Source: an uncultured bacterium
GTDB lineage: Bacteria; Bacteroidota; Bacteroidia; Bacteroidales; Bacteroidaceae
Direction of reading: 5' to 3'
Length of the DNA stretch: 40,596 nucleotides
Assembly: GCA_946188155.1 (NCBI GenBank)
Contig: CAMHUC010000029.1
Span: 1 to 40,596, forward strand
Shown here piece by piece: positions 1 to 7,010 of this stretch; the stretch's first letter is position 1; every line of letters begins with the position of its first letter. Under the pieces are notes generated by a model. It ran no database searches, had not been told where the DNA came from, and saw only the letters and a program-made list of their open reading frames with translations. The translations under genes were made by a program, and so were the position numbers.

Positions 1-2
1 CC

Positions 3-95
3 AACATCTGGGCTTATATAGTCACGCTGCTTGTCATTCTTATTGCCATTGGTAGTTTTGCTTATGAAAAAAAGCTAATTTTGAAGAAGGACTAA
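3..95 (+). CDS. C-terminal end of a membrane protein (partial)
   Basis: The frame is open from the window edge to a TAA at 93-95 and encodes about 30 residues: a hydrophobic helix (YIVTLLVILIAIGSFAY) followed by a short Lys-rich cytoplasmic tail. This is the last transmembrane segment and tail of an inner-membrane protein whose body lies outside the window. An ABC-type permease would fit, but the fragment is too short to name a family. The next gene starts only 12 bp downstream, so the two may be co-transcribed. Confidence 0.5.
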   Translation, partial: NIWAYIVTLLVILIAIGSFAYEKKLILKKD

Positions 96-107
96 AACGA
101 AACAAAG

Positions 108-572
108 ATGAACAAGAAAACCATCATCACCACATTCCCGACGTTCCGTCGCCTACCCGTCGCCTTTCTGCTCGCCCTCGTTGCAATGATAGGGCACGCA
201 CAGAAGCATCTGCCAGCATTTCAGTATTCTAAAGAGCCTGCCGTACTAAGCGGAATGATTATTGGGGATGCCTCGCAGAGACCAAATAGCGTGGGAGTGC
301 GCTACCTGTTGAAATATACATCGGGGATGGGTGATGCTCTAAGACGAGAAAGCGCAACCGTGGATGCCGACGGATGTTTCAGTCTGAATCTGCCTACGGG
401 TACGACGGTGGATTGTCACGTGACAGTGGGAGAATGCCGTTTCACCTGCTACGTAGTGCCCGGACAGACGGTTTCGTTTACGCTCAATCTTGGGAAGATG
501 AAAAAGGGGCTGACGGAAGCAGTGACATTCAGCGGACTGCTCACAGGGGGACAGACCCCCTGTGAGGTTTAA
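108..572 (+). CDS. Truncated secreted protein, DUF4369/TlpA-N-terminal-like
   Basis: 154 residues with a signal peptide whose hydrophobic core (VAFLLALVAMIGHAQ) ends near residue 32. The rest is a small beta-rich domain: a strand starting AVLSGMIIGDAS, a strand with DADGCFSLNLPTG, and an ECRFTCYVVPGQTVSFTLNL segment. This layout resembles the N-terminal domain that precedes the thioredoxin fold in Bacteroidetes TlpA-like lipoproteins, but no thioredoxin domain or CxxC follows. The last residues (LLTGGQTPCEV) are encoded by a perfect palindrome at 540-566, which suggests that a longer gene was cut by a repeat. It lies 12 bp after the preceding membrane-protein gene. The start is the first ATG, behind an A-rich leader. 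Function unknown; the domain assignment is by eye. Confidence 0.6.
   Translation: MNKKTIITTFPTFRRLPVAFLLALVAMIGHAQKHLPAFQYSKEPAVLSGMIIGDASQRPNSVGVRYLLKYTSGMGDALRRESATVDADGCFSLNLPTGTTVDCHVTVGECRFTCYVVPGQTVSFTLNLGKMKKGLTEAVTFSGLLTGGQTPCEV
540..566. repeat. 11-bp perfect palindrome at the end of a truncated ORF
   Basis: CTCACAGGGGG and CCCCCTGTGAG flank a 5-nt spacer. The palindrome lies inside the last codons of the 108-572 reading frame and supplies its C-terminal residues, 4 bp before the stop codon. It may act as a terminator, although no long T tract follows, or be a REP-like insertion. Confidence 0.7.
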
Positions 573-979
573 CATAATAAGTTGGTAAAAAAATGATGAA
601 CACGAATTACCATTAATTATCCATTAATTGCTGCGCGTAGCCATTATATGATTAATTATATGGTAATTATATGTTTATTAATAATCGTACCAAGTTATAT
701 TTTAACGGTTACTAAATAAATCAAAGTCTACGGACTCCAAGGACTCAAAGGACAGTCCTGAAAGTCCGAAAAGTCCGTAGACAAAAACAACAACAAATCC
801 ATAGAGAACAATGAAATAGAAGTATATGAAACCCGAGCAGCGCATCATCGTGCTGCAACATCAGAGCCATCTGCTGAAAGCCAGCGGCAAAGAAGTACAA
901 TCCCTCCGGAGGCAATAAGCAATCGCACCATCTTTGTTGACCCAATTTAGTTGGTGAACAATTATTACTCCTTTTTGGG
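573..979. other. Non-coding, AT-rich stretch with a long hairpin
   Basis: No convincing gene is seen. The first part (about 595-715) is AT-rich, with ATTAAT/ATATGG repeats. An 11-bp perfect inverted repeat, GTCTACGGACT at 726-736 and AGTCCGTAGAC at 772-782, encloses further GGACT/AGTCC units and would form a long stem. One 30-codon ORF (826-918) is present but has no supporting features. Confidence 0.5.
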
Positions 980-1292
980 GGAAAAACGCTGCGAACCGGT
1001 CCGCCAACGCTCCAGATAGCCACCGAGATGCCTGATCCGTTGACACAGTACACCTTCTTCGGCGTGACGTACCGCTACCTGTCGAGCCGCGACTATAAGC
1101 TCTACCTCAGCGACGAGCTCTGCCGGCAGAAGGGCTGGACGCTCGACAACAAGGAATACCTCGTGGGCTACGACAGTGACGGCGATAAGCTCTACATCAC
1201 CGCTGCCGTGGACTGGGCGGGTGATTGAGCGACCTGAAGATCGTGATACGCAACGGCGCCCCCACGGAGCCCTCGCGCGCCCGACAGAATTA
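980..1292 (+). pseudogene. Frameshifted remnant of an exported-protein gene
   Basis: One plus-strand frame reads protein-like sequence from about 980 (KTLRTGPPTLQIATEMPDPL) through TQYTFFGVTYRYLSS and DNKEYLVGYDSDGDKLYITA to VDWAGD, where it meets TGA at 1226-1228. In the next frame the sequence resumes at once as SDLKIVIRNGAPTEPSRARQN and ends at TAA 1290-1292, which is what a small indel near 1225 would give. There is no credible start upstream. The residues are typical of a soluble beta-rich protein, but I do not recognise the family. It ends exactly where the inverted-repeat element starting at 1294 begins. Confidence 0.5.
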
Positions 1293-1293
1293 A

Positions 1294-1759
1294 TTTTCTC
1301 TTGCCACTGTTGCCACTTGATGTTAAGTTGTTGATTATTAGTCACTTACGAGCTTGCAACAACTTGCATTTAGTGGCAACAGCGGTTCTGCCTTGAGGGC
1401 GAAGGGCTGTCGGTGGCTGATAGGCGTCCGGCAGGTGGACCGGGCAGCAAGCAGGCTTGGGTGAGCAGTCCAAGCCTTGGAACGGATACAACTCCTTTTT
1501 TGTAAGCGAGCTCTCCTGCTGTAGGGCGTCTGGTGTAGTGTCTTGAAGATATTACTGCCTAATTCCCACTGTAGGGCGTTTTGCTTGTCAAACGCCGCCT
1601 GCCTGGGTTCCGGCGTTAGACAAGCTAAACGCCCTACAGCAGGCAGGGATAACCCTTGATCTCGCATGGCTTCATGCCACTGTTGCAATGCTCTTGCCAC
1701 TACGTAAACATCTGTATGTCAGTGATATAAGCCGAAGTGGCAACAGTGGCAAGAGAAAA
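1294..1759. mobile_element. MITE-like element with 25-bp terminal inverted repeats
   Basis: The ends are a perfect 25-bp inverted repeat: TTTTCTCTTGCCACTGTTGC... at 1294-1318 and its exact complement at 1735-1759. Inside is a near-perfect 28-bp inverted repeat (1569-1596 against 1612-1639, two mismatches, 15-nt spacer) and a 15-bp perfect one (1515-1529 against 1629-1643) built on CTGTAGGGCGT. Extra copies of the TTGCCAC/GTGGCAA unit occur near 1370-1380 and 1677-1700. No ORF looks real, so it would depend on a transposase supplied elsewhere. It abuts the gene remnant on the left and the thioesterase 3' end on the right. Mobility is inferred from structure only. Confidence 0.5.
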
Positions 1760-1763
1760 TAAA

Positions 1764-2174
1764 CTATTGCTGGCAATAGGGTGCAAAGGCACGATCGTAG
1801 TCCTCGCTGCCCGACAGTCGGCCGTTCACGATGCACACCAGCTCGGCTGTGCCTCGGAAACAGAGCTTCTCGTCGCTGGCGCGAAAGATGTCGTGGTGGA
1901 ACACGTACTTGATGCCGTCCTTTGTCAGGCGAAGCCGTGACAGGAACTCGTCGTCGGGCCTCAGCGGGGTCTTAAACTGCATCGTCATCCGTGCCAGCAC
2001 GGCGTCGACGCCCTTCTCGTGCATCTCGGCGAAGCTCAGGCCGCACGCCGTCAAGAACAGGTGGCGGGTGTGCTCGCAGTAGTGCAGGTAGTTGGCATTG
2101 TTGACGATGCCCTCGATGTCGCACTCATAGTCGCGCACCTGCATCCTTGTCTCGAAAATGTATTTTGTACTCAT
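1764..2174 (-). CDS. Acyl-CoA thioesterase, hot-dog fold (4HBT/YbgC-like)
   Basis: 136 residues, the normal length for a single-domain 4HBT thioesterase. The N-terminus has the family signature: a first strand (IFETRMQVRDYECD), then D-x-x-G-I-V-N-N-A-N-Y near residues 20-29 and the long helix of the hot dog (HYCEHTRHLFLTACG). The C-terminal half supplies the sheet strands (RMTMQFKTPLRP, GIKYVFHHDIF, GTAELVCIVNG). The family hydrolyses acyl-CoA or acyl-carrier thioesters in the cytoplasm; the substrate here is unknown. The ATG at 2172-2174 follows a leader holding tandem AAACTATAAACCGT-type units, with a TAACTTTG promoter box at 2230-2237. It is transcribed divergently from the ATPase gene. 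Confidence 0.85.
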   Translation of the reverse strand: MSTKYIFETRMQVRDYECDIEGIVNNANYLHYCEHTRHLFLTACGLSFAEMHEKGVDAVLARMTMQFKTPLRPDDEFLSRLRLTKDGIKYVFHHDIFRASDEKLCFRGTAELVCIVNGRLSGSEDYDRAFAPYCQQ

Positions 2175-2176
2175 CT

Positions 2177-2220
2177 GTAAACTATAAACCGTAAACTATA
2201 AACTATAAACCGTAAACCGT
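2177..2220. repeat. Tandem AAACTATAAACCGT-type units
   Basis: The stretch consists of overlapping copies of AAACTATAAACCGT and shorter forms (AAACTAT, AAACCGT). It forms most of the 5' leader of the thioesterase mRNA. A related TTTACGGTTTACGG unit occurs inside the NRPS gene at about 10361-10375. Confidence 0.7.
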
Positions 2221-2229
2221 CTCAGCCTG

Positions 2230-2237
2230 CAAAGTTA
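2230..2237 (-). promoter_or_regulatory. -7 box (TAACTTTG) for the thioesterase gene
   Basis: On the minus strand the octamer fits the Bacteroidetes -7 consensus TAnnTTTG and lies about 55 bp upstream of the thioesterase ATG. No clear -33 TTG could be assigned. Confidence 0.5.
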
Positions 2238-2299
2238 CTAAATCGGCGGCAAATAGCCAAAAATAATAAAAAAAATAAGCGGTTTCGCATATTTATTAG

Positions 2300-2307
2300 T
2301 ATCTTTG
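2300..2307 (+). promoter_or_regulatory. -7 box (TATCTTTG) for the ATPase-DUF2264 operon
   Basis: The octamer fits the Bacteroidetes -7 consensus TAnnTTTG and lies 16 bp before the ATG at 2324. The 5' leader would therefore be very short. Confidence 0.6.
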
Positions 2308-2323
2308 CGGAAAAATTGTCAGT

Positions 2324-3907
2324 ATGGGAAATTACATCAATACGGGTAATGCCGGATTCCAGCGAGTGCGGAATAGTGAGTACGTGGATAAGTCGGGGCT
2401 TATCGCCGTTGTGAACAGCACGCTCTTTACTGAGCGCAGCTTCAGCTGTGTGACGCGGTGCCGCCGCTTCGGCAAGTCGATGGCGGCGAAGATGCTCTGT
2501 GCCTACTACGACCAGTCGTGCGACTCGCGGGCCTTGTTCGCCGACCTGCGGATAGCCGGCGACCCGACGTTTGAGAAGCACTTGAACAAATATCCTGTCA
2601 TCTATCTCGACCTGACGAGTTTCGTGACGCGGTATAAGACTGACGACATCGTGCAGAGGATGGATGCCGAGCTGCGCAAGGACATCTCGGCGGCCTATCC
2701 CGACGTGAGCCAGGAGGCTGACGACGACCTGATGGCCCTGCTCATGCGGATAGCAGCCAGGCACGGGCAGCAGTTCTTCTTCATCATCGACGAGTGGGAT
2801 GCCATCTGCCGTGAGTTCGCCCCGGGGAGTGAGGCTATGGACAGCTATGTGTCGTGGCTCCGGCGGATGTTCAAGAGCGCGGAGGCAAGCAGGGTGTTCG
2901 CCGGTGTCTATATGACGGGCATCCTGCCAGTCAAGAAGTATAAGACGGAGTCGGCCCTGAACAACTTCCAAGAGTACTCGATGGTGACGCCCCGGCGCAT
3001 GGCTGGCTATTTCGGCTTCACTAAAAACGAGGTGAGGGCCCTCGCCGCGAAATACGGTATGGACTTCGACGAGCTGGAGAAGTGGTACGACGGCTATCAG
3101 ATAGGCAACGAGGCATCGGTGTTCAACCCCAACTCTGTGATGCAGGCCATAGACAATGGCTACTGTACCAGCTTCTGGGCCTCGACGGGTGCCTACGACG
3201 CCGTGGCCCGCTATATCCAGATGAACTACGAGGGGCTGAAGGATGATGTCATCGAGATGCTGGCCGGCGGGCGGTGCTACGTCGATCCAACAGGCTTCCA
3301 GAATGACATGTCGGTCATCCGCTCAAAGGATGACGTGCTGACGGTACTCATCCATCTGGGGTACCTGAGTTACGACTGGCGTGAGAGTGAGTGCTACATA
3401 CCCAACCGCGAGGTGGCTGGCGAGATGGTCAATGCGGTCAGGGATGCCAGCTGGAGTCGTGTGGCCTCGGCGTTGGATGAGTCTAGACAGCTGCTTCGCT
3501 CCACCCTTGCCGGCGACGAGGTGGCGGTGGCGCGGGGCGTCGACGCGGCCCACGACGAGCATACCAGCATCCTGAGCTATAACGACGAGAATTCGCTGGC
3601 CTGTGTGCTGAGCATCGCCTATTACTATGCCTACAATGACTACATCATCCACCGCGAGTATGCCACGGGCAAGGGCTTTGCCGACCTGGTGCTCATTCCC
3701 CGGAAGAATGTCAATTCGCCTGCTGTCGTTATCGAGCTGAAGTACAATCAGACAGCCGACACGGCCCTCTCGCAAATCAAGTGCAGGAAATATCCTGACA
3801 AGGTGGCCCAATATGCCGACCGCCTGCTCTTAGTGGGCATCAGCTACGACCGCGAGACCAAGCAGCATGAGTGCCGGATTGAGAAATATAATAATGAAGC
3901 CAAATGA
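2324..3907 (+). CDS. AAA-ATPase-like / PD-(D/E)XK nuclease-domain protein
   Basis: 527 residues with the layout of the widespread Bacteroidetes family that joins an AAA-ATPase-like domain (PF09820 type) to a C-terminal PD-(D/E)XK nuclease-like domain (PF08011 type). Residues 45-52 (RCRRFGKS) are the family's P-loop variant, and FFFIIDEWDAIC near residue 150 is Walker B. The middle holds the typical MTGILPVKKY and YDGYQIG segments. The C-terminus has GFADLVLIPRK followed by VVIELKYN, the D...ExK nuclease core. The family is highly paralogous; proposed roles in mobile-element or defence biology are unproven. The stop codon overlaps the next ATG (ATGA at 3904-3907), so translation of the two is coupled. 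Confidence 0.85.
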   Translation: MGNYINTGNAGFQRVRNSEYVDKSGLIAVVNSTLFTERSFSCVTRCRRFGKSMAAKMLCAYYDQSCDSRALFADLRIAGDPTFEKHLNKYPVIYLDLTSFVTRYKTDDIVQRMDAELRKDISAAYPDVSQEADDDLMALLMRIAARHGQQFFFIIDEWDAICREFAPGSEAMDSYVSWLRRMFKSAEASRVFAGVYMTGILPVKKYKTESALNNFQEYSMVTPRRMAGYFGFTKNEVRALAAKYGMDFDELEKWYDGYQIGNEASVFNPNSVMQAIDNGYCTSFWASTGAYDAVARYIQMNYEGLKDDVIEMLAGGRCYVDPTGFQNDMSVIRSKDDVLTVLIHLGYLSYDWRESECYIPNREVAGEMVNAVRDASWSRVASALDESRQLLRSTLAGDEVAVARGVDAAHDEHTSILSYNDENSLACVLSIAYYYAYNDYIIHREYATGKGFADLVLIPRKNVNSPAVVIELKYNQTADTALSQIKCRKYPDKVAQYADRLLLVGISYDRETKQHECRIEKYNNEAK

Positions 3908-5199
3908 AGAATACTTTACTACTGCTGCTCGTAGCAGCCATGACCTGCCTGAGTCCCCTTCAGGCGAAGAAGAAACAATCAGTGCCGACCGACCGCGAGT
4001 ACTGGTGCGCCCAGGCCTGGCGGATGGCACAGCCCGTGCTGGAACCCATGGCGCGTGGCGAACTGCAGCGGACGATGAAGACCGAATTCTCGCCCTCGTT
4101 CGACAACCGCGACCGCTCGGTGGTGTATATGGAGACCTTCGGACGCCTGATGGCCGGCATCGCTCCCTGGCTGACGCTGCCCGACGACGACACCGCTGAG
4201 GGCCAGCAGCGCCGACAGCTCCGCGAGTGGGCACTACAGTCGTATAAGAACGCCGTCGATCCGCAGTCGCCCGACTACCTCTGCTGGGGCCGTGCAGGGC
4301 AGAACCTGGTCGACGCGGCCTATATCGCAGAGTCGTTCCTACGCGCCTGGGATGCACTGTGGCAGCCCCTCGACGACGTGACCAAGCAGCGTTACGTCAA
4401 GGAGTTCCAGGCCCTGCGCAAAATCGACCCGCCCTACACCAACTGGTTTCTCTTCTCCTCGGTCATAGAGAGTATGCTGGCCAAGGCCGGGGCACAGTTC
4501 GATGAGTTCCGCGTCAACACTGCCTGCCGCAAGGTGGAGGAGTGGTACGTGGGCGACGGCTGGTATGCCGACGGCCCGGTGTTCGCCTTCGACTACTATT
4601 CCTCCTACGTATTCCACGCCATGTATCTGGAGACCCTGCAGGCCATGGTGGATGCCCGGGTGAACTCGCGCATCGACTACCAGAAGTACCACGCCCGCGC
4701 CCTGAAGCGGGCTCAGAAGTTTGCCATCATCCTGGAGCGCTTCATCTCGCCCGAGGGCACCTTCCCCGTCGTCGGCCGCTCGACGCCCTATCGCCTGGCG
4801 GCCCTTCAGCCGCTGGCCCTGATGGCCTGGTATGAGAAGCTGCCCAGCGACCTGACCAACGGCCAGGTGCGCGCTGCCCTGACGAAGGTGATGCACCGCA
4901 TGTTCGACCAGCAGCAACGCTCGGCCCAAGGGGACGCTTGCCCAGGCAAGAACTATAATGACGCGGGCTACCTGACCATCGGCTTCTGCGGCCATCAGCC
5001 CGAGACTGCCGACTGGTACACCAACAACGGCTCGCTCTACATGACCTCGCTCTGCTTCATGCCCCTCGGCCTGCCGGCCACCCACTCTTTCTGGACGGAC
5101 GCTCCGCAGCCCTGGACGCAGGTGAAGGCCTGGGGCGGACAGCCCTTCCCCAAGGACCACCGCTGGGCCGACGACATTCAGACCCGCGACAAGTGGTGA
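3904..5199 (+). CDS. Secreted DUF2264-family protein
   Basis: 431 residues with a cleavable signal peptide (LLLLLVAAMTCLSPLQA, residues 5-21). The mature part matches DUF2264 (PF10022): REYWCAQAWRMAQPVLEPMA near the start, FDNRDRSVVYMETFGRL, VGDGWYADGPVFAFDYYSSY near residue 220, FPVVGRSTPYRLAALQPLA near 290, and a C-terminal WTDAPQPWTQVKAWGGQPF motif. These helix-rich proteins probably adopt an alpha/alpha-toroid fold like several carbohydrate-active enzymes and often occur in polysaccharide loci; their reaction is not established. The start overlaps the ATPase stop by 4 bp. It converges on the MATE gene, which ends 22 bp further on. Confidence 0.85.
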   Translation: MKNTLLLLLVAAMTCLSPLQAKKKQSVPTDREYWCAQAWRMAQPVLEPMARGELQRTMKTEFSPSFDNRDRSVVYMETFGRLMAGIAPWLTLPDDDTAEGQQRRQLREWALQSYKNAVDPQSPDYLCWGRAGQNLVDAAYIAESFLRAWDALWQPLDDVTKQRYVKEFQALRKIDPPYTNWFLFSSVIESMLAKAGAQFDEFRVNTACRKVEEWYVGDGWYADGPVFAFDYYSSYVFHAMYLETLQAMVDARVNSRIDYQKYHARALKRAQKFAIILERFISPEGTFPVVGRSTPYRLAALQPLALMAWYEKLPSDLTNGQVRAALTKVMHRMFDQQQRSAQGDACPGKNYNDAGYLTIGFCGHQPETADWYTNNGSLYMTSLCFMPLGLPATHSFWTDAPQPWTQVKAWGGQPFPKDHRWADDIQTRDKW

Positions 5200-5221
5200 T
5201 ATTACTCAAGTTTCTTTTTCA

Positions 5222-7000
5222 TCAATTATCAATTGTCAAGTTGTCATAGAATATCCCCGTCATGATGTTCTGCCCCCACATATATAAATAGGAAAGATGG
5301 TCGCAGGCACCGTGAATCAGTCGGAGTCCCAAGTGGTCATAGTCCGGTTCGGCATCGGCCTGGGGCAGATGTTCCATCGGATTAAACTTCTCTCCGGCAT
5401 CCTTGACCACCAGGATGACCTTGTCGGCAGCTATATGCAGATGTACGTCGAAACAGCGCTTCAGGATACGGCCTTCGGAGTGCTCGATGATGTTCTTCAT
5501 AATCTCCTCGCAGGTCAGCCTGACATCGGCAGCCTTGTGCTGCCACTGCCCGTTGCGCTTTATGAGCGAGCTTACCCGTGAGAGCGTCTCGTCGAGGGCT
5601 GCCGTCTGGTACGGCACTGAGAAGTCGAGCGAGCGGCTGCTGTCGGCTTCGGGAATGAGCGTCAGTGCCGAGAGACGGCTGTCGCGGTGGTGCTCCCATC
5701 CGGTATATGCCAGTTGCATGGCTATCAGGAGCAGGCTTGCCAGGGGGAATGCCCACCATACGTGGGCAGGACAGAGCAGGGCGGCAGCTCCGATGATGGC
5801 ATCCAGGAGCAGCGTCTGGCAGATGAACATCGTTCCGCTGGCAAAACGGTGGCCCAGCAGTTGGAACACGACGCGCATGATGTAGATCACGGCCAGTGGG
5901 ACTATCGACAGCGAGAAGATGCGCAGTGCCTCGCTGAGGGTCTCGACGCCGGTGGCATCGTGTGCACCAAACAGCATCGCCACCCATTGGGGCACAGCCA
6001 AGATGAGCAGCATGAGCAGCATGAGCGGGGGGCAGAGGGCCTGCAGAACGTGCCTGACAAGCAGGCGCAGGCCGTTGGTGTCCTCATCGCCCACGAGGAA
6101 CCCTCCGATGGAGATCATCGATGTCTCCACACCGCTCATGGCAATGAGGACGAGGTTGAGGATCTCCATACAGACGCTCCAGATGAACATGCCGCTGCTG
6201 CCCAAAGAGTAGATGATGACCCCGTTGAGCACCAGCAGCCCCACCATGAGCACCATCTCGCCCCCGGTGAGCGGTATGCCCTCGGCCTTTATCTCCTTGG
6301 CGATACGGCGCAGCCCGGCATGGGGGAAGCTGAAGTGCAGGTTGGAGTGGCGGTAGAGATGGCGGCAGAGGATGGCTACCACCACCAGGTTGCTCATGAC
6401 GGTGGCATACATGGCACCGCTGATGCCCCAGTGGAATACGGCCACAAACAGCAGGTCGAGCAGTACGTTGACCGCGCCGCCAATAATCACGGTACGGGTC
6501 ACCACCGACGGACTGCCGTCGGCCTCAACGAAGCTGCAGACGGCATTATAGGCGAAGAGCGGCAGCAGGTCGAGCAGGAAGAACAGCCGCAAGTATTTTG
6601 TGGCATAGGCGCTGATGGCCTCGTCGGAGCACATCATGGCCACCAGGCTCTCGCTCATCGCGCCGCCAGTCAGTGCGAGCACCAGTCCGCCACAGGCTAA
6701 CAGCGCGGCAGCCACGGCGGCCACGTGGCTGCCATGCTCCTTTCGCCCTTCGCCAAGAGCCTTCGACATGAGCAGCGTGCTGCCCATGCTGACCGTGTAG
6801 CCCACGTTGACCAGGATGGCGATGACGGGTGTACACACGTTGATGGCTGACATGGCATCGGGCCCCACGAAGTTGGCAACGATGATGGCGTCGGCCATCA
6901 CAGTCAGCTGGGTGGCCACCGCAGAGAATACCGATGCCAGCAGGAATTTGTTTACTGCCCTGTTGATGAGGAACGACCGGCGTTTCAATTCATAATCCAT
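5222..7000 (-). CDS. MATE-family transporter fused to an RsbW-like ATPase domain
   Basis: 592 residues from the ATG at 6998-7000, which begins 10 bp after the NRPS stop; a start at 7069 would lie inside the NRPS gene and is less likely. Residues about 15-440 are a polytopic MATE/DinF-type transporter of about 12 helices (VNKFLLASVFSAVATQLTV, ADAIIVANFVGPDAMSAIN, VNVGYTVSMGSTLLMSKALG). The last roughly 120 residues are a GHKL ATPase domain of the anti-sigma (HATPase_c_2) type, with an N box (CEEIMKNIIEHSEG), a G1 box (VVKDAGEKFNP) and a G2 box (LGLRLIH). MATE proteins export small molecules using Na+ or H+ gradients. The position directly after the NRPS suggests export of its product; the ATPase may sense or regulate. 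The codon context at 6978-7003 (CATAATTCATAATCC-like) resembles intergenic filler. Confidence 0.85.
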   Translation of the reverse strand: MDYELKRRSFLINRAVNKFLLASVFSAVATQLTVMADAIIVANFVGPDAMSAINVCTPVIAILVNVGYTVSMGSTLLMSKALGEGRKEHGSHVAAVAAALLACGGLVLALTGGAMSESLVAMMCSDEAISAYATKYLRLFFLLDLLPLFAYNAVCSFVEADGSPSVVTRTVIIGGAVNVLLDLLFVAVFHWGISGAMYATVMSNLVVVAILCRHLYRHSNLHFSFPHAGLRRIAKEIKAEGIPLTGGEMVLMVGLLVLNGVIIYSLGSSGMFIWSVCMEILNLVLIAMSGVETSMISIGGFLVGDEDTNGLRLLVRHVLQALCPPLMLLMLLILAVPQWVAMLFGAHDATGVETLSEALRIFSLSIVPLAVIYIMRVVFQLLGHRFASGTMFICQTLLLDAIIGAAALLCPAHVWWAFPLASLLLIAMQLAYTGWEHHRDSRLSALTLIPEADSSRSLDFSVPYQTAALDETLSRVSSLIKRNGQWQHKAADVRLTCEEIMKNIIEHSEGRILKRCFDVHLHIAADKVILVVKDAGEKFNPMEHLPQADAEPDYDHLGLRLIHGACDHLSYLYMWGQNIMTGIFYDNLTIDN

Positions 7001-7010
7001 AATCCACTGC

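Noticed and set aside
826..918. 30-codon ORF (MKPEQRIIVLQHQ...) in the gap after the first gene
   Set aside because: It is too short, with no promoter box, signal or recognised family, and lies in decayed sequence.
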